A stretch of 34,546 nt of DNA, taken from NCBI GenBank assembly GCA_028824555.1, contig JAPPDJ010000171.1, positions 1-34,546 of the forward strand. The letters are read 5' to 3'. The notes under the pieces are model-generated. The model was given only the letters and a program-made list of their open reading frames with translations, was not told the DNA's origin and did not search any database. Origin of the DNA: Gammaproteobacteria bacterium. GTDB taxonomy: Bacteria; Pseudomonadota; Gammaproteobacteria; Pseudomonadales; Azotimanducaceae. Numbering within the stretch: the stretch's first letter is position 1; each line of letters opens with the position of its first letter. Both the position numbers and the translations under genes were made by a program. This document shows positions 21,652-30,683 of the stretch, one piece after another.

Positions 21652-22218
21652 TTACTCCGGGCACCGGCAGTCGAGGCACTCGCTCGACTCCATCGGCGCG
21701 CTTGGAACGCTTCCACCGCCACACTTTCGCAGCCAGTGCCAGATGTGCGCCGAGATCAGGAGCGTGCCGCCGAAGACGGTGACCGGTTCCTCGTACGCGG
21801 AGACGGGTTCTGCGAATGCGGCCAGCAACAGGAGTGCAAGGCCAGCGAAAACGACGCTGAAGAACAACCGGTTGCCGGTCACCGACCGGGCCTGCCAAAC
21901 CACGCGGAGGCTCACGGGAACGGCGGCAATGACCAGGAGCTTGTGCACGAGTTCGCTCTGGGCCGCCTGGGCGACCATGGGCATGAACGCCACGAGCACG
22001 GGCAAGGCAACGCAGTGGAGCACGCAGAGCATCGAGAGCCCCGCAGCGTACAGGTCCGGGCGCGCTGCCGCACTCCAGCGGACGCTCTTGGCACCAAGCG
22101 GGTCCATGGCAATCGTCGCGGAACCATCGCGCGGTGCGCCACCATGGTCGAGCAGCGCCCCACCTTGGCCTTCCGCCAAGATCGGCGATTGGATGACCGG
22201 CTTTGATTCCAGCGCCAC
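21652..22218 (-). CDS. MerC-domain membrane transporter
   Basis: A 188-aa membrane protein from GTG 22218 (GGGAG ribosome site 8 nt upstream). The MerC-like metal-binding motif CVLHCVALP sits in the first hydrophobic segment (YAAGLSMLCVLHC), followed by three more: VAFMPMVAQ, KLLVIAAVPVSLRVVW, LFFSVVFAGLALLLLAAFA and FGGTLLISAHIWHWL. The C-terminal SSECLDCRC tail adds cysteines. MerC proteins were first known as mercuric-ion transporters. The Zur-box-like sequence in its promoter and the downstream zur gene suggest a role in zinc homeostasis rather than mercury resistance (inference). No merR, merA, merT or merP is in the window. Confidence 0.8.
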   Translation of the reverse strand: MALESKPVIQSPILAEGQGGALLDHGGAPRDGSATIAMDPLGAKSVRWSAAARPDLYAAGLSMLCVLHCVALPVLVAFMPMVAQAAQSELVHKLLVIAAVPVSLRVVWQARSVTGNRLFFSVVFAGLALLLLAAFAEPVSAYEEPVTVFGGTLLISAHIWHWLRKCGGGSVPSAPMESSECLDCRCPE

Positions 22219-22245
22219 GTAGCGCTCCCTCGGGTGAAAACGTTA

Positions 22246-22258
22246 CGTTATAACCTTC
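22246..22258 (-). promoter_or_regulatory. Zur-box-like site upstream of the merC-type gene
   Basis: On the plus strand: CGTTACGTTATAACCTT. The GTTATAAC core (22247-22254) is palindromic and matches the centre of the known proteobacterial Zur box (ATGTTATAACAT-type). It lies about 30 bp before the GTG start of the merC-type gene. A single half-conserved site; binding not shown. Confidence 0.5.
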
Positions 22259-22341
22259 GGCGCAAGCCCGCAACAGACTTGGACTTGCGCAGCCACAGCG
22301 AGTGCATCGTCGTCCGCAAACGAGATCTGGTGAGATTCGGG

Positions 22342-22500
22342 CTAGCGCGTAAACAGGCCGCTCCTCGGAGGGAAGGCACTCTGCCTTCCCTGCGCCGTCA
22401 GGCGCACTGCCCGCGTGCCGAAAACGCCTATCGGCGTTAGGGAAGGCAGAATGCCTTCCCTCCGAAGAGCCGCCCATTGCCAAGTCCGACAGCCTGCTAG
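22342..22500. repeat. CTAG-bounded palindromic element, 159 bp
   Basis: It runs from CTAG (22342-22345, followed by CGCGTAAACAGGCCG) to CTAG (22497-22500, preceded by CAAGTCCGACAGCCTG). It contains two outer hairpin blocks: GGAGGGAAGGCACTCTGCC and the inverted partner with GGCAGAATGCCTTCCCTCC, plus inner CGCCTATCGGCG. It shares layout with the element at 34316-34502. It ends 3 bp before the bamC stop. Confidence 0.75.
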
Positions 22501-22503
22501 CCT

Positions 22504-23604
22504 TCAGGCGGCGTATTCTCGCAGCACGGCAAGGACGCGTTCGCTGAGTTCCACCGCCACGGGTGCGCCTTCGAGGCTGAGCACGTTGACCACGTAGCCG
22601 TCGTCTTCGGGGGTGATGCGGATGCGCACCGGGCGTGCGCGTTGCGACCTGCCGCGCAAGAGGCGAGCGACACCGACGCCCGCAGGCTCCATCATGGCCT
22701 CGATCAGGGCAGCGTCGCGGTCTTCGCGGAGCACGTCGATCTCGGCGCGGCCCAAGGCCTGGCTCACGGTGGCCCAGGCGCGGTCGAAATCGATATTCAG
22801 GCGGAGGACGGGATGGCCGTTCTCGTCGCGCTCCACGCGTGCCTTGCTTTCGGTAGCCACGTCGCGGCCGACCATGGACACGGTTTCGCTGGCGACGCCA
22901 GCGGCGTAGTAGCTGCCGAACTCGCCCAGGATCGACTCTTCCGCGCCCGGAATGGCGGAGGTTTCCGCGAGGGCGTCCTGCGGCTGCATCAAGGCGTCGT
23001 TCTCGTGGCGCAGATGGATTTCGGTGGAACCCCGCCGAATGCCCTGCTCGACGCGGAAGCGCACGCGGTCTCGGCCATCCGTGATGTCCGCCTCCTCTCT
23101 CGCCGTGCGCAGGGACGAGCGGATGATGTCTTCGGAGTCGCCGCTGGCAATGTCGAGCCAGCCGCCGTCGATCACGCCTTGCGGCGGGTCTTCGCCGGCA
23201 ATGGCAACGCTGGCGTCGGTGAGGAACTGCTTCACCACCGGCCAGACCAGTTCCGGCGGATCGGCCACCACCACCCAGCGGCGCTCGCCCAGGCGCTGAA
23301 TCTTCACCGCGTCGCGATCTTCGCGGCCGACGAAGATCTCCGGCCGCGGAGCCTCGCCGGGATAGACCCGCGCCAACGGGTGGTCGTCAATGTCAGGAAT
23401 GGGCCAGGTGTCTTCGATGGTGACGCCGACGAGGTCCGTCGGCACCTCAAGCGTGCCACCGGGCTCGGCGGCGAGATAGGGGTAGGGCGAACGATCCTCG
23501 CTGGTCCACCAGCCACATCCCGCTACAAGCGCAGCTGCGGCGCAGGCGCTAAAGGCCCGCCCTGGCCGAGCCAAGAACACGCCATCGCATCGAAGTTCTG
23601 TCAC
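22504..23604 (-). CDS. bamC: BamC outer-membrane-assembly lipoprotein
   Basis: A 366-aa lipoprotein; BamC (NlpB) is a subunit of the BAM complex that assembles outer-membrane beta-barrels. The GTG start 23604 overlaps the dapA stop (GTGA), and a lipobox ALVAGC places the acylated Cys at about residue 30. The following GWWTSEDRSPYPYLAAEPGG and the two helix-grip-like halves (for example RWVVVADPPELVWPVVKQFL; DFDRAWATVSQALGRAEIDV) match the family. The dapA-bamC pair is the standard gammaproteobacterial arrangement. An alternative GTG at 23580 would give a shorter signal sequence. A longer open frame to 24675 exists but is an artefact through dapA in another frame. Confidence 0.85.
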   Translation of the reverse strand: MTELRCDGVFLARPGRAFSACAAAALVAGCGWWTSEDRSPYPYLAAEPGGTLEVPTDLVGVTIEDTWPIPDIDDHPLARVYPGEAPRPEIFVGREDRDAVKIQRLGERRWVVVADPPELVWPVVKQFLTDASVAIAGEDPPQGVIDGGWLDIASGDSEDIIRSSLRTAREEADITDGRDRVRFRVEQGIRRGSTEIHLRHENDALMQPQDALAETSAIPGAEESILGEFGSYYAAGVASETVSMVGRDVATESKARVERDENGHPVLRLNIDFDRAWATVSQALGRAEIDVLREDRDAALIEAMMEPAGVGVARLLRGRSQRARPVRIRITPEDDGYVVNVLSLEGAPVAVELSERVLAVLREYAA

Positions 23605-24491
23605 AACGCGCCAATTGCAGAGAGTCGCTGCCGAACTTCGACCTGTGACGCCGGCGTCAGTTCCACCAGCGGCAAGCGAATGCCGGCATCTATTCGTCCC
23701 ATTGCCGCAAGCGCCCACTTGGTGGGGATGGGGCTGGTCTCGATAAACAGCACATCGTGGATGGGTTGCAGTTCGGCGTCGATCTTCGCGGCACCTGCGG
23801 CATCGCCGTCGAGGTGCGCCTGACAGAAGCGTGCCATGTGTTCCGGCAGCACGTTGGCCGTCACGGTGATGGTTCCAGCGGCACCGTGCCCCATCATGGT
23901 GAGGGTTTGGGCATCCTCGCCAGATAGGAGGATGAAATCGTCGCCCGCCAAGGCACGGATTTCGGCCACCCGGTCGGCATCGCCGCAGGCTTCCTTGATG
24001 GCGACGATGTTGGGATGCGGCGCGAGGCGGGCCACGGTTTCGGCCTGCATGTCGATGGAGGTGCGTGGCGGCACGTTGTAGAGCACGAGCGGCAGGTCCA
24101 CGGCGTCGGCAATGGCCATGAAGTGGCGGTAGAGGCCCTCTTGCGGCGGCTTGTTGTAGTAGGGTGTCACGGAGAGGCCGTAGTCCGCTCCAGCTTGCTT
24201 GGCCGCGCTCGTGAGTTCGATGGCTTCGGCCGTGGCGTTGGCGCCGACCCCGGCGATCACCGGCACGCGGCCGTCCACGCGCTTTATGGTCGCTTCGATG
24301 ACTTGGTGGTGTTCCGGGATCGTCAGGGTGGCGGATTCGCCCGTGGTGCCCACCGGCACGATGCCGTGGGTGCCAGACTCGATGTGCCAGTCGATCAGAC
24401 GGTCCAGCGCCGCGTAGTCCACATCGCCCGAGCGCTGCATGGGCGTGATGAGCGCCACGAGGCTGCCGCAGAGGCCCTTCGTCATGGTCAT
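23601..24491 (-). CDS. dapA: 4-hydroxy-tetrahydrodipicolinate synthase
   Basis: A 296-aa enzyme that condenses pyruvate and aspartate semialdehyde in lysine and diaminopimelate biosynthesis. The active-site residues are visible: GTTGES (48-53; Thr48-50 area), Tyr138 in LVLYNVPP, the Schiff-base Lys166 in IVAIKEACGD, and a TIM-barrel pattern throughout. GGAACGACC precedes ATG 24491. bamC follows with a 4-nt overlap. The gene is divergent from trpE (223 bp between). Confidence 0.95.
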   Translation of the reverse strand: MTMTKGLCGSLVALITPMQRSGDVDYAALDRLIDWHIESGTHGIVPVGTTGESATLTIPEHHQVIEATIKRVDGRVPVIAGVGANATAEAIELTSAAKQAGADYGLSVTPYYNKPPQEGLYRHFMAIADAVDLPLVLYNVPPRTSIDMQAETVARLAPHPNIVAIKEACGDADRVAEIRALAGDDFILLSGEDAQTLTMMGHGAAGTITVTANVLPEHMARFCQAHLDGDAAGAAKIDAELQPIHDVLFIETSPIPTKWALAAMGRIDAGIRLPLVELTPASQVEVRQRLSAIGAL

Positions 24492-24714
24492 GGTCGTTCC
24501 AATGCCTGTTGCAGCCGCATCTTACGGGCACGGCAGCCGATGACAAGCGCCGCAGCGCTCGTTGGCGGGGCTTGGGGCGGACGGACGCTTTCTGCGTGGC
24601 AACGGCGGCGAACGTCCTTCCTTGCGTTGAAATCCCTGCAAAAGAAGGCACGACCTTAGAGGCGTTTTGCGGCAAACTTCCCGCCTTTCACGACCCGCCA
24701 CGCGACCATCGACC
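24492..24714. other. Divergent promoter region of dapA and trpE
   Basis: No gene. I see no Trp-rich leader peptide or clear attenuator hairpin, so trpE regulation cannot be read from this interval. Confidence 0.4.
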
Positions 24715-26202
24715 GTGAACCAGCAGGACTTCGACAGCCTCGCGGCGCAAGGGCACACGCACATCCCCGTCGTCCACGAGGCGCTGGCCGATCTCGACAC
24801 GCCGCTTTCCACCTACGTGAAGCTGGCGACGGGGCCGTTCTCGTACCTGCTCGAATCCGCCGCACAAGGGGGCGAGAAGTGGGGGCGGTATTCGATCATC
24901 GGACTGCCTTCCGACACCATCCTGCGCGTCCACGGCAGCCGGCTCACGGTCACGCACCAGGGCAGCGTGACGGAAAGCGCCGAAACCGACGATCCGCTCA
25001 CCTGGATCGAGAACTACCGCCGTCGCTTCCGCGTGCCGGACCTTCCGGGCCTGCCACGCTTTTTCGGCGGCCTCGTTGGCTATTTCGGCTACGACACCAT
25101 CCGCTACGTGGAAAAGCGCCTCGCCGGCGGCGCACCACCGGACGACCTGCACACACCAGACATCCTGCTCATGCTCTCGACGGACGTGATCGTCTTCGAC
25201 AACGTCTCCGGGCGAATGAAGCTGGTGGCCCTGGCCGAAGCCGACCAGCCCGGCGCCCTTGCCGCCGCCCGAGAGCGACTCGAAGCACGCGCCGCCCGGC
25301 TGCTGTCGCACAAGCCCGAAATCCACACCGCCACTGCCAACCAGCCGGTGGAGGAGAGCGACTTCGCCTCCGGCTTCGGGCGCGAGGGGTTCATGCAGGG
25401 CGTCGAGCGAATTCGCGAGTACACGCGTGCTGGCGATGTGATGCAGGTGGTGCTGGCGCAGCGCATGTCCATCCCCTTCCTGGCACAGCCCATCAACCTC
25501 TATCGCGCCCTGCGGAGCCTCAACCCGTCGCCCTACATGTACTTCATGGATCTCGACGATTTCCACATCGTCAGTTCCTCGCCCGAAATCCTCGCCCGGG
25601 TCGAAAACGGCACCGTCGTCAACCGACCGCTGGCCGGAACGCGCCGCCGCGGCCACACGGAGGAGGAGGATCTGGCGATGGAGCAAGAGCTCCTCTCCGA
25701 CCCCAAGGAACTCGCCGAACACCTGATGCTCATCGACCTCGGCCGCAACGACGTGGGGCGCGTCGCCAAGATCGGCAGCGTGCAGGTGACGGAGGAGTTC
25801 GCGGTGGAGCGCTACTCCCACGTCATGCACATCTCCTCCAACGTCGTCGGCAATCTGGCCGAAGGCAAGTGCGCCATGGACGTGCTGCGTGCCACATTGC
25901 CCGTGGGCACGCTCTCCGGGGCGCCAAAGATTCGCGCCATGGAGATCATCGACGAACTTGAGCCCGTCAAGCGCGGCATCTACGGCGGCGCCGTCGGCTA
26001 TCTCTCCTGGAACGGCAACATGGACACCGCCATCGCCATTCGCACCGCCATCCTCAAGGACGGCAAGCTCTACATCCACGCCGGCGGCGGGGTGGTGGCG
26101 GACTCCATTGCGCGCCTCGAGTGGAAGGAGAGCATGAACAAGGGCCGTGCCATCTTCCGCGCCGCACGGATGGCGGAGAGCGGCTTCCGCGAACTCGAAT
26201 GA
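24715..26202 (+). CDS. trpE: Anthranilate synthase component I
   Basis: A 495-aa enzyme that converts chorismate and ammonia (from TrpG) to anthranilate, the first step of tryptophan synthesis. The N-terminal [22 protein letters not shown] carries the LLES feedback-inhibition motif. The C-terminal chorismate-binding domain shows the conserved segments [36 protein letters not shown], and [17 protein letters not shown]... [12 protein letters not shown] 24715 is chosen because family members start with M-x-x-x-F-x-x-L-A-x-Q-G, and the TTG at 24667 would add 16 residues. The trpG gene is not in the window. Followed 16 bp later by the channel gene. Confidence 0.95.
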   Translation: MNQQDFDSLAAQGHTHIPVVHEALADLDTPLSTYVKLATGPFSYLLESAAQGGEKWGRYSIIGLPSDTILRVHGSRLTVTHQGSVTESAETDDPLTWIENYRRRFRVPDLPGLPRFFGGLVGYFGYDTIRYVEKRLAGGAPPDDLHTPDILLMLSTDVIVFDNVSGRMKLVALAEADQPGALAAARERLEARAARLLSHKPEIHTATANQPVEESDFASGFGREGFMQGVERIREYTRAGDVMQVVLAQRMSIPFLAQPINLYRALRSLNPSPYMYFMDLDDFHIVSSSPEILARVENGTVVNRPLAGTRRRGHTEEEDLAMEQELLSDPKELAEHLMLIDLGRNDVGRVAKIGSVQVTEEFAVERYSHVMHISSNVVGNLAEGKCAMDVLRATLPVGTLSGAPKIRAMEIIDELEPVKRGIYGGAVGYLSWNGNMDTAIAIRTAILKDGKLYIHAGGGVVADSIARLEWKESMNKGRAIFRAARMAESGFRELE

Positions 26203-26218
26203 GGCGCTGCGCCCTTCC

Positions 26219-27076
26219 ATGACTGCCGGCAGCGTCACCAAACGGGCACAGCGCATCGTCGCCTCGCCTTGGTTCAACCACGGCATCACCGGCATCATCC
26301 TGCTGAACGCGGCGGTTATTGGCCTCGACACGTGGGATGCCGCCACCGAACGCTTTGGCGATGGCCTGGGCACCGCCAATCAGGTCTTCCTCGGCATTTT
26401 CGTGATCGAGGCGCTCATCAAGATGGCGGCGCACTACCCGCGCATCGAGCGCTATTTCCGCGATGGCTGGAACGTCTTCGACTTCACCATCATCGTCATC
26501 AGCCTGCTGCCGAGCACGGGGGAATTGGCGACGGTGGCGCGCCTGGCGCGGCTGCTGCGGGTGCTGCGGCTGGTGTCCGCCTTGCCGGAACTGCGCCTGA
26601 TCGTGACCACGCTGATCCGCTCCATTCCCAGCATGTTCAACGTGATAGCGCTCCTGTCTATCATCTTCTACGTCTATGCGGTGGCCGGCTATCACCTCTT
26701 CCACGAGGTGGACCCCACGCACTGGCGCAACCTCGGCATCGCGTTGCTGTCGCTGTTCCGCATCGTCACGCTGGAGGACTGGACCGACATCATGTACGCG
26801 GCGATGCAGGCGCATTGGTGGGCCTGGGCGTACTTCGTCAGCTTCGTGGTGATGGGCACCTTCGTGGTCGTGAATCTCTTCATCGCGGTGGTGCTGAACA
26901 ACCTCGACGAAGCCAAGCAGGAGCGTCTGGCAGAACTGCGGTCGGAACCTTCCTACAAGGAAATCGTGGCGGAACTGGAGAGGACGCGAACCACCTTGGC
27001 GCGACTCGAAAAGCGACTGCAGGACGGCGCCAGCGACGAGCAAGCAACGGATCGACAACCGGATGCCCGCGGATGA
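26219..27076 (+). CDS. Voltage-gated cation channel, six-TM NaChBac-like fold with Asp-rich filter
   Basis: A 285-aa single-domain channel with S1 (about 19-38), S2 (54-69), S3 (84-98), S4 with Arg at 108, 111, 114 and 117 (R-x-x-R spacing), S5 (137-161), P-loop and S6 (201-228), and a C-terminal helix likely forming a tetramer coiled coil (234-268). The selectivity filter reads TLEDWTD (184-190). NavAb has TLESWSM; CavAb, engineered to select calcium, has TLDDWSD. Asp at the equivalents of 178 and 181 therefore suggests calcium or mixed Ca/Na preference (inference). Start ATG 26219, 16 bp after the trpE stop; the preceding in-frame codons lie inside trpE. No partner genes evident. Confidence 0.88.
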   Translation: MTAGSVTKRAQRIVASPWFNHGITGIILLNAAVIGLDTWDAATERFGDGLGTANQVFLGIFVIEALIKMAAHYPRIERYFRDGWNVFDFTIIVISLLPSTGELATVARLARLLRVLRLVSALPELRLIVTTLIRSIPSMFNVIALLSIIFYVYAVAGYHLFHEVDPTHWRNLGIALLSLFRIVTLEDWTDIMYAAMQAHWWAWAYFVSFVVMGTFVVVNLFIAVVLNNLDEAKQERLAELRSEPSYKEIVAELERTRTTLARLEKRLQDGASDEQATDRQPDARG

Positions 27077-27084
27077 AAGGAGGC

Positions 27085-27300
27085 CTTGGAGGGAGGGAAG
27101 CCCTTCGGAGGGAGGGCGTCTCGCCCTCCACCGCGCCGCAAGGCGCGCAAGCGGCACGCCGCCGATGAAGAAGGGTGAAGAGCGGGCCATGAAGGCCGCC
27201 GCCACTGCCAAGATGACGCGCCTGTCGGCGCGTGTGGAGGGCGGGACGCCCTCCCTCCGGGGGATGCACGCTTTGGAGGGCGGGACGCCCTCCCTCCGGG
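27085..27300. repeat. Palindromic repeat block before the amidohydrolase gene
   Basis: It contains an outer hairpin (GGAGGGAGGGCGTCTCGCCC, about 27108-27129), GCGCCGCAAGGCGC-like hairpin, CGCCTGTCGGCG, and two tandem 27-bp units (27235-27261 and 27274-27300), each with a core GGGCGGGACGCCC. The layout GGAGGG-(hairpin)-GCGC(hairpin)...CGCCTRTCGGCG...CCCTCC is that of the elements at 22342 and 34316, so it is a diverged relative; no CTAG termini seen. Confidence 0.6.
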
Positions 27301-27305
27301 TTGCT

Positions 27306-30300
27306 GTGAGATCGTTGGCTATTGCCTACGCCAACCCCATCCGTGTGCTTGCACTTGCGTTTTTCGGGGCGCTGAGCGCCGTGGCATCCGCCGCCGAGCT
27401 CCCCCTGGTCAAGGAAGCCCCGGAGACCGCCCGCACCGTCTCGTTCGAGACCGACTCCGTGACATGGATGTCGCTTGACGTCTCCCCGGACGGCCAGACC
27501 ATCGTCTTCGAAGCCTTGGGCGATCTCTACACCGTCCCGATCGAAGGCGGCCGAGCCGAGGCCCTCACCCGCGGGATGGCGTTCGACAGCCAGCCGGCCT
27601 TCTCGCCAGACGGCAACCGCATCGCCTTCCTTTCGGACCGGGACGGCACCGAGAACCTATGGATCATGGCCGCCGACGGCAGCGATCCATCGAAGCTCTC
27701 CGCCGGTAGCGACCGCATCGAATACGCCTCCCCTTCCTGGTCGCCAGATGGCCGTCACGTGATCGTCTCGCGCACGTCGTGGGGACTGCGCACGTTCGAA
27801 CTCTGGGCGCACCACGTGGAAGGCGGCAAGGGCGTGCGCGTCACCCGCGCCAAGCCGGCAAACGACACGCCGGTGCGGCGTCGATCCAACGCCTTGGGCG
27901 CCGTCTATTCGCCGGACGCCCGCTTCCTCTACTACGCCAGCAAGCGCGGCGGTTTTGGCTACGATCTCAGGCTGCCGCTGTGGCAGATCGTGCGGCGCGA
28001 CATCGAATCCGGCATCGAGGACACCCTCACCAACGCCCGCGGCAGCGCCTTCCGCCCACGTCTGTCCAGTGACGGCAAGCTCTTGGTGTACGGCACCCGC
28101 ATTCCGGCACCCAACGCCGGTGCCACCGCCTTACGCCTGCGCAACCTCGAAACTGGCGAGGACCGCCTGCTTACCGTTGCGGTAGAGCGCGACGACCAGG
28201 AATCCCGCTACACGCGCGACCTGCTGCCTGGCTATGCCTTCACCCCAGACGACGAGCACCTGATCCTGGCCCGCAACGGACGCCTGACGCGGCTTCGCAT
28301 CGCCGACGGCACCGCCACCGATATCCCGTTCACCGTGCAAGTGGAGCAAACGCTCGGGCCGAGCCTCTACGCCCCTTACCGAACCGGCGTCGGGCCCGTG
28401 AAGGCGCGGCTGGCAAGCGATGCCGTGCTCTCCCCGAACGGCAAGCGAGTGGCCTTCTCCGCGCTGACCACGCTGCACGTGCACGACCTCGAAAGCGGCC
28501 AGACACGGGCGCTGACGAAGCCGGGCGAGACCGCCTATCAGCCGGCGTGGTCCCCGAACGGGCGCGAGATCGCCTACGTCTCGTGGGACACGGCCGGCGC
28601 GGAAGGCGCGCGTGGCGGGCATGTCTGGCGCATTCGTGCCGATGGTCGCGGCAAGCCGCGCCGCATCACCGAGCATCCCGCCTACTACACCGACCCGGTG
28701 TTCACCCCGGCTGGCGATCAGATCGCCGTCCTGCGCGCCACCACCCACGAGCGCCTCACCCGCGAGTTCGATTTCGGCGCACCGGTGGGTTCGGACGTGA
28801 TGCTGCTCCCGCGCCGCCAAGGCGAGGCGCTCGTCATCACGCCGGCGCGGGGCCTGATCGAACCACACTTCGGCCCCGAACCAAACCGCATCTACCTCTA
28901 CGACAGCGGTGCCGGCAGCCTCGTCTCCATGCGCCTCGACGGCAGCGACCGCCGCAAGGTCCTCTCCGCCAAGGGCTACGGCATCTACGGCGCCGAAGAC
29001 AAGGTGCGCGTTGCCGACATTCGCCTCGCGCCGGGAGGCAGTCGCACCCTCGTGCTGCACGCGCATCAGCTCTATTTGGTGGAGCTTTTGAACACGCCTC
29101 TGCAGAACGCCGAGGTGGACCTCACATCAGCCGCGCTGCCGCTGGCGCGACTCACGGACATCGGTGCCGACTCGTTTGGCTGGAGCGCGGATGGCGAGAC
29201 GGTGTTGTGGACCGCCGGCGCCACGCTCCATCAACGGCCCCTCGCCAGCATCGAGTTTGGTGCGGCGAACAACAACGCCGCCAAGTCAGACAAGGATGAC
29301 GACGAACCCCTGCGGGAGGACCACGAAGCGGTAATCGCCACGCCCCTCGACGTCTGGCTGCCACGGCACAAGCCCGAAGGCACGCTTGCGATTGTCGGTG
29401 CCACCATCCTCACCATGGCCCCCGACGCGGTGCCCATCGAGAACGGCGTGATCGTCATCGAAGACGACCGCATCATCGCCGTAGGGGATGCCGAAATGCC
29501 GATTCCCGAGGAGGCCACGCGGCTCGACGCCAGCGGCCACACCATCCTGCCCGGCTTCGTGGACGCCCACGCGCACTTTCGCCCTCTTCGGCGCGTGCCG
29601 GATCTCGTCAACTGGTCCTTCCTCGCCAACCTCGCCTATGGCGTCACCACCGCCATCGACGTGCAGCCATCTACCGTGGACATCCTCGCCTACCAAGACC
29701 TCGTGGACGCCGGCCTGATGCTGGGCCCGCGCGCCTTCTCCACCGGCCCAGGCATCTTCAACGACAACGAGTTCACCTCCCGCAAACACGCCCGCGCCGT
29801 GCTGGCGCGCTACAAGACCCACTACCGCGTGCGCAACCTCAAGTCCTACATCGCCGGCAGCCGCCGCCAAAGACAGTGGATCGCCCAGGCCGCCCGCGAC
29901 CTCGGCCTCATGCCCACCACCGAAGGCGCGCTCGACATGAAGCTCGACCTTACCCACGCCATCGACGGCTTCACCGGCAACGAGCACAACTTCCCGCTGC
30001 TGTCGCTGCAATCAGACGTAGTGCAGCTCGTCGCCCGCTCCGGCATGGCCTCCACGCCAACCCTCTTGGTCGCCTTCGGCGGCCCCTCCGCCGAGAACTG
30101 GTTCTACACCCGCGAATCCCCGTGGAGCGACGAAAAACTCGGCCGCTTCATCCCGCAAGAAGCCCTTGCCGCCCGCGCCCTACGTCGCCCCTGGGTGCAC
30201 GAACACGAGCACGTATTCCGCACCTTGGCGGAGCAAGCCCACAAGATCGCCCAGGCCGGCGGCCGCATCGGCATCGGCTCCCACGGCCAACTCCAAGGCT

Positions 30301-30599
30301 TGTCCTTCCACTGGGAACTGTGGGCGGTAGCCAGCGGCGGCTTCACCAACATGGAGGCCCTGACCGCCGCCACTCGCCACGGCGCGGAGATCATCGGCAT
30401 AGCCCAAGACCTTGGCACCCTCGAAGCGGGCAAGCTGGCGGACCTGGTGGTGCTATCCCGCAACCCGATGGAGGACTTGCGGGCTACCAAGGACTTGGTT
30501 TGGGTGGTGAAGAATGGGGAGGTTTTCGAGGCGGACACGCTGAACCAGATTTGGCCTGAGGAGAAGCCGCTGCCAAAGCCCTGGTGGCAGGCACCATAG
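27306..30599 (+). CDS. TolB-propeller amidohydrolase family protein
   Basis: A 1097-aa protein: signal peptide (VRSLAIAYANPIRVLALAFF to AVASAAE), N-terminal PD40/TolB-type beta-propeller (about 40-660; repeated S-P-D-G and W-S-P-D/N-G motifs), and a C-terminal metal-dependent amidohydrolase domain (about 680-1090). The metal-binding HxH is in DAHAHFRP (about 752-759), and GIGSHGQLQGLSFHWELWAV, ALTAATRHGAEIIGI and GKLADLVVLSRNPMEDL are typical of amidohydrolases of the imidazolonepropionase-like group. Probably exported to periplasm; substrate unknown. GTG 27306 is chosen because earlier in-frame codons fall in the palindromic block. The block's last unit abuts the start and overlaps its ribosome-binding region. 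Confidence 0.85.
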   Translation: MRSLAIAYANPIRVLALAFFGALSAVASAAELPLVKEAPETARTVSFETDSVTWMSLDVSPDGQTIVFEALGDLYTVPIEGGRAEALTRGMAFDSQPAFSPDGNRIAFLSDRDGTENLWIMAADGSDPSKLSAGSDRIEYASPSWSPDGRHVIVSRTSWGLRTFELWAHHVEGGKGVRVTRAKPANDTPVRRRSNALGAVYSPDARFLYYASKRGGFGYDLRLPLWQIVRRDIESGIEDTLTNARGSAFRPRLSSDGKLLVYGTRIPAPNAGATALRLRNLETGEDRLLTVAVERDDQESRYTRDLLPGYAFTPDDEHLILARNGRLTRLRIADGTATDIPFTVQVEQTLGPSLYAPYRTGVGPVKARLASDAVLSPNGKRVAFSALTTLHVHDLESGQTRALTKPGETAYQPAWSPNGREIAYVSWDTAGAEGARGGHVWRIRADGRGKPRRITEHPAYYTDPVFTPAGDQIAVLRATTHERLTREFDFGAPVGSDVMLLPRRQGEALVITPARGLIEPHFGPEPNRIYLYDSGAGSLVSMRLDGSDRRKVLSAKGYGIYGAEDKVRVADIRLAPGGSRTLVLHAHQLYLVELLNTPLQNAEVDLTSAALPLARLTDIGADSFGWSADGETVLWTAGATLHQRPLASIEFGAANNNAAKSDKDDDEPLREDHEAVIATPLDVWLPRHKPEGTLAIVGATILTMAPDAVPIENGVIVIEDDRIIAVGDAEMPIPEEATRLDASGHTILPGFVDAHAHFRPLRRVPDLVNWSFLANLAYGVTTAIDVQPSTVDILAYQDLVDAGLMLGPRAFSTGPGIFNDNEFTSRKHARAVLARYKTHYRVRNLKSYIAGSRRQRQWIAQAARDLGLMPTTEGALDMKLDLTHAIDGFTGNEHNFPLLSLQSDVVQLVARSGMASTPTLLVAFGGPSAENWFYTRESPWSDEKLGRFIPQEALAARALRRPWVHEHEHVFRTLAEQAHKIAQAGGRIGIGSHGQLQGLSFHWELWAVASGGFTNMEALTAATRHGAEIIGIAQDLGTLEAGKLADLVVLSRNPMEDLRATKDLVWVVKNGEVFEADTLNQIWPEEKPLPKPWWQAP

Positions 30600-30683
30600 C
30601 AGGGGCGCATCCGCTAGCGGCCCCCGGAGTAGGATTCCGACCGCACCTGCAAACCACACTGCTACCGGAGCGAGGAAGGCCGG

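Noticed and set aside
21652-22218. Mercury-resistance operon
   Set aside because: Only a MerC-type gene is present; no merR, merA, merT or merP, and the promoter and neighbour point to zinc control.
22504-24675. Apparent 723-aa fusion covering dapA and bamC
   Set aside because: The upper part is out of frame with dapA and Arg/His-rich; bamC begins at GTG 23604 with a lipobox and overlaps the dapA stop.
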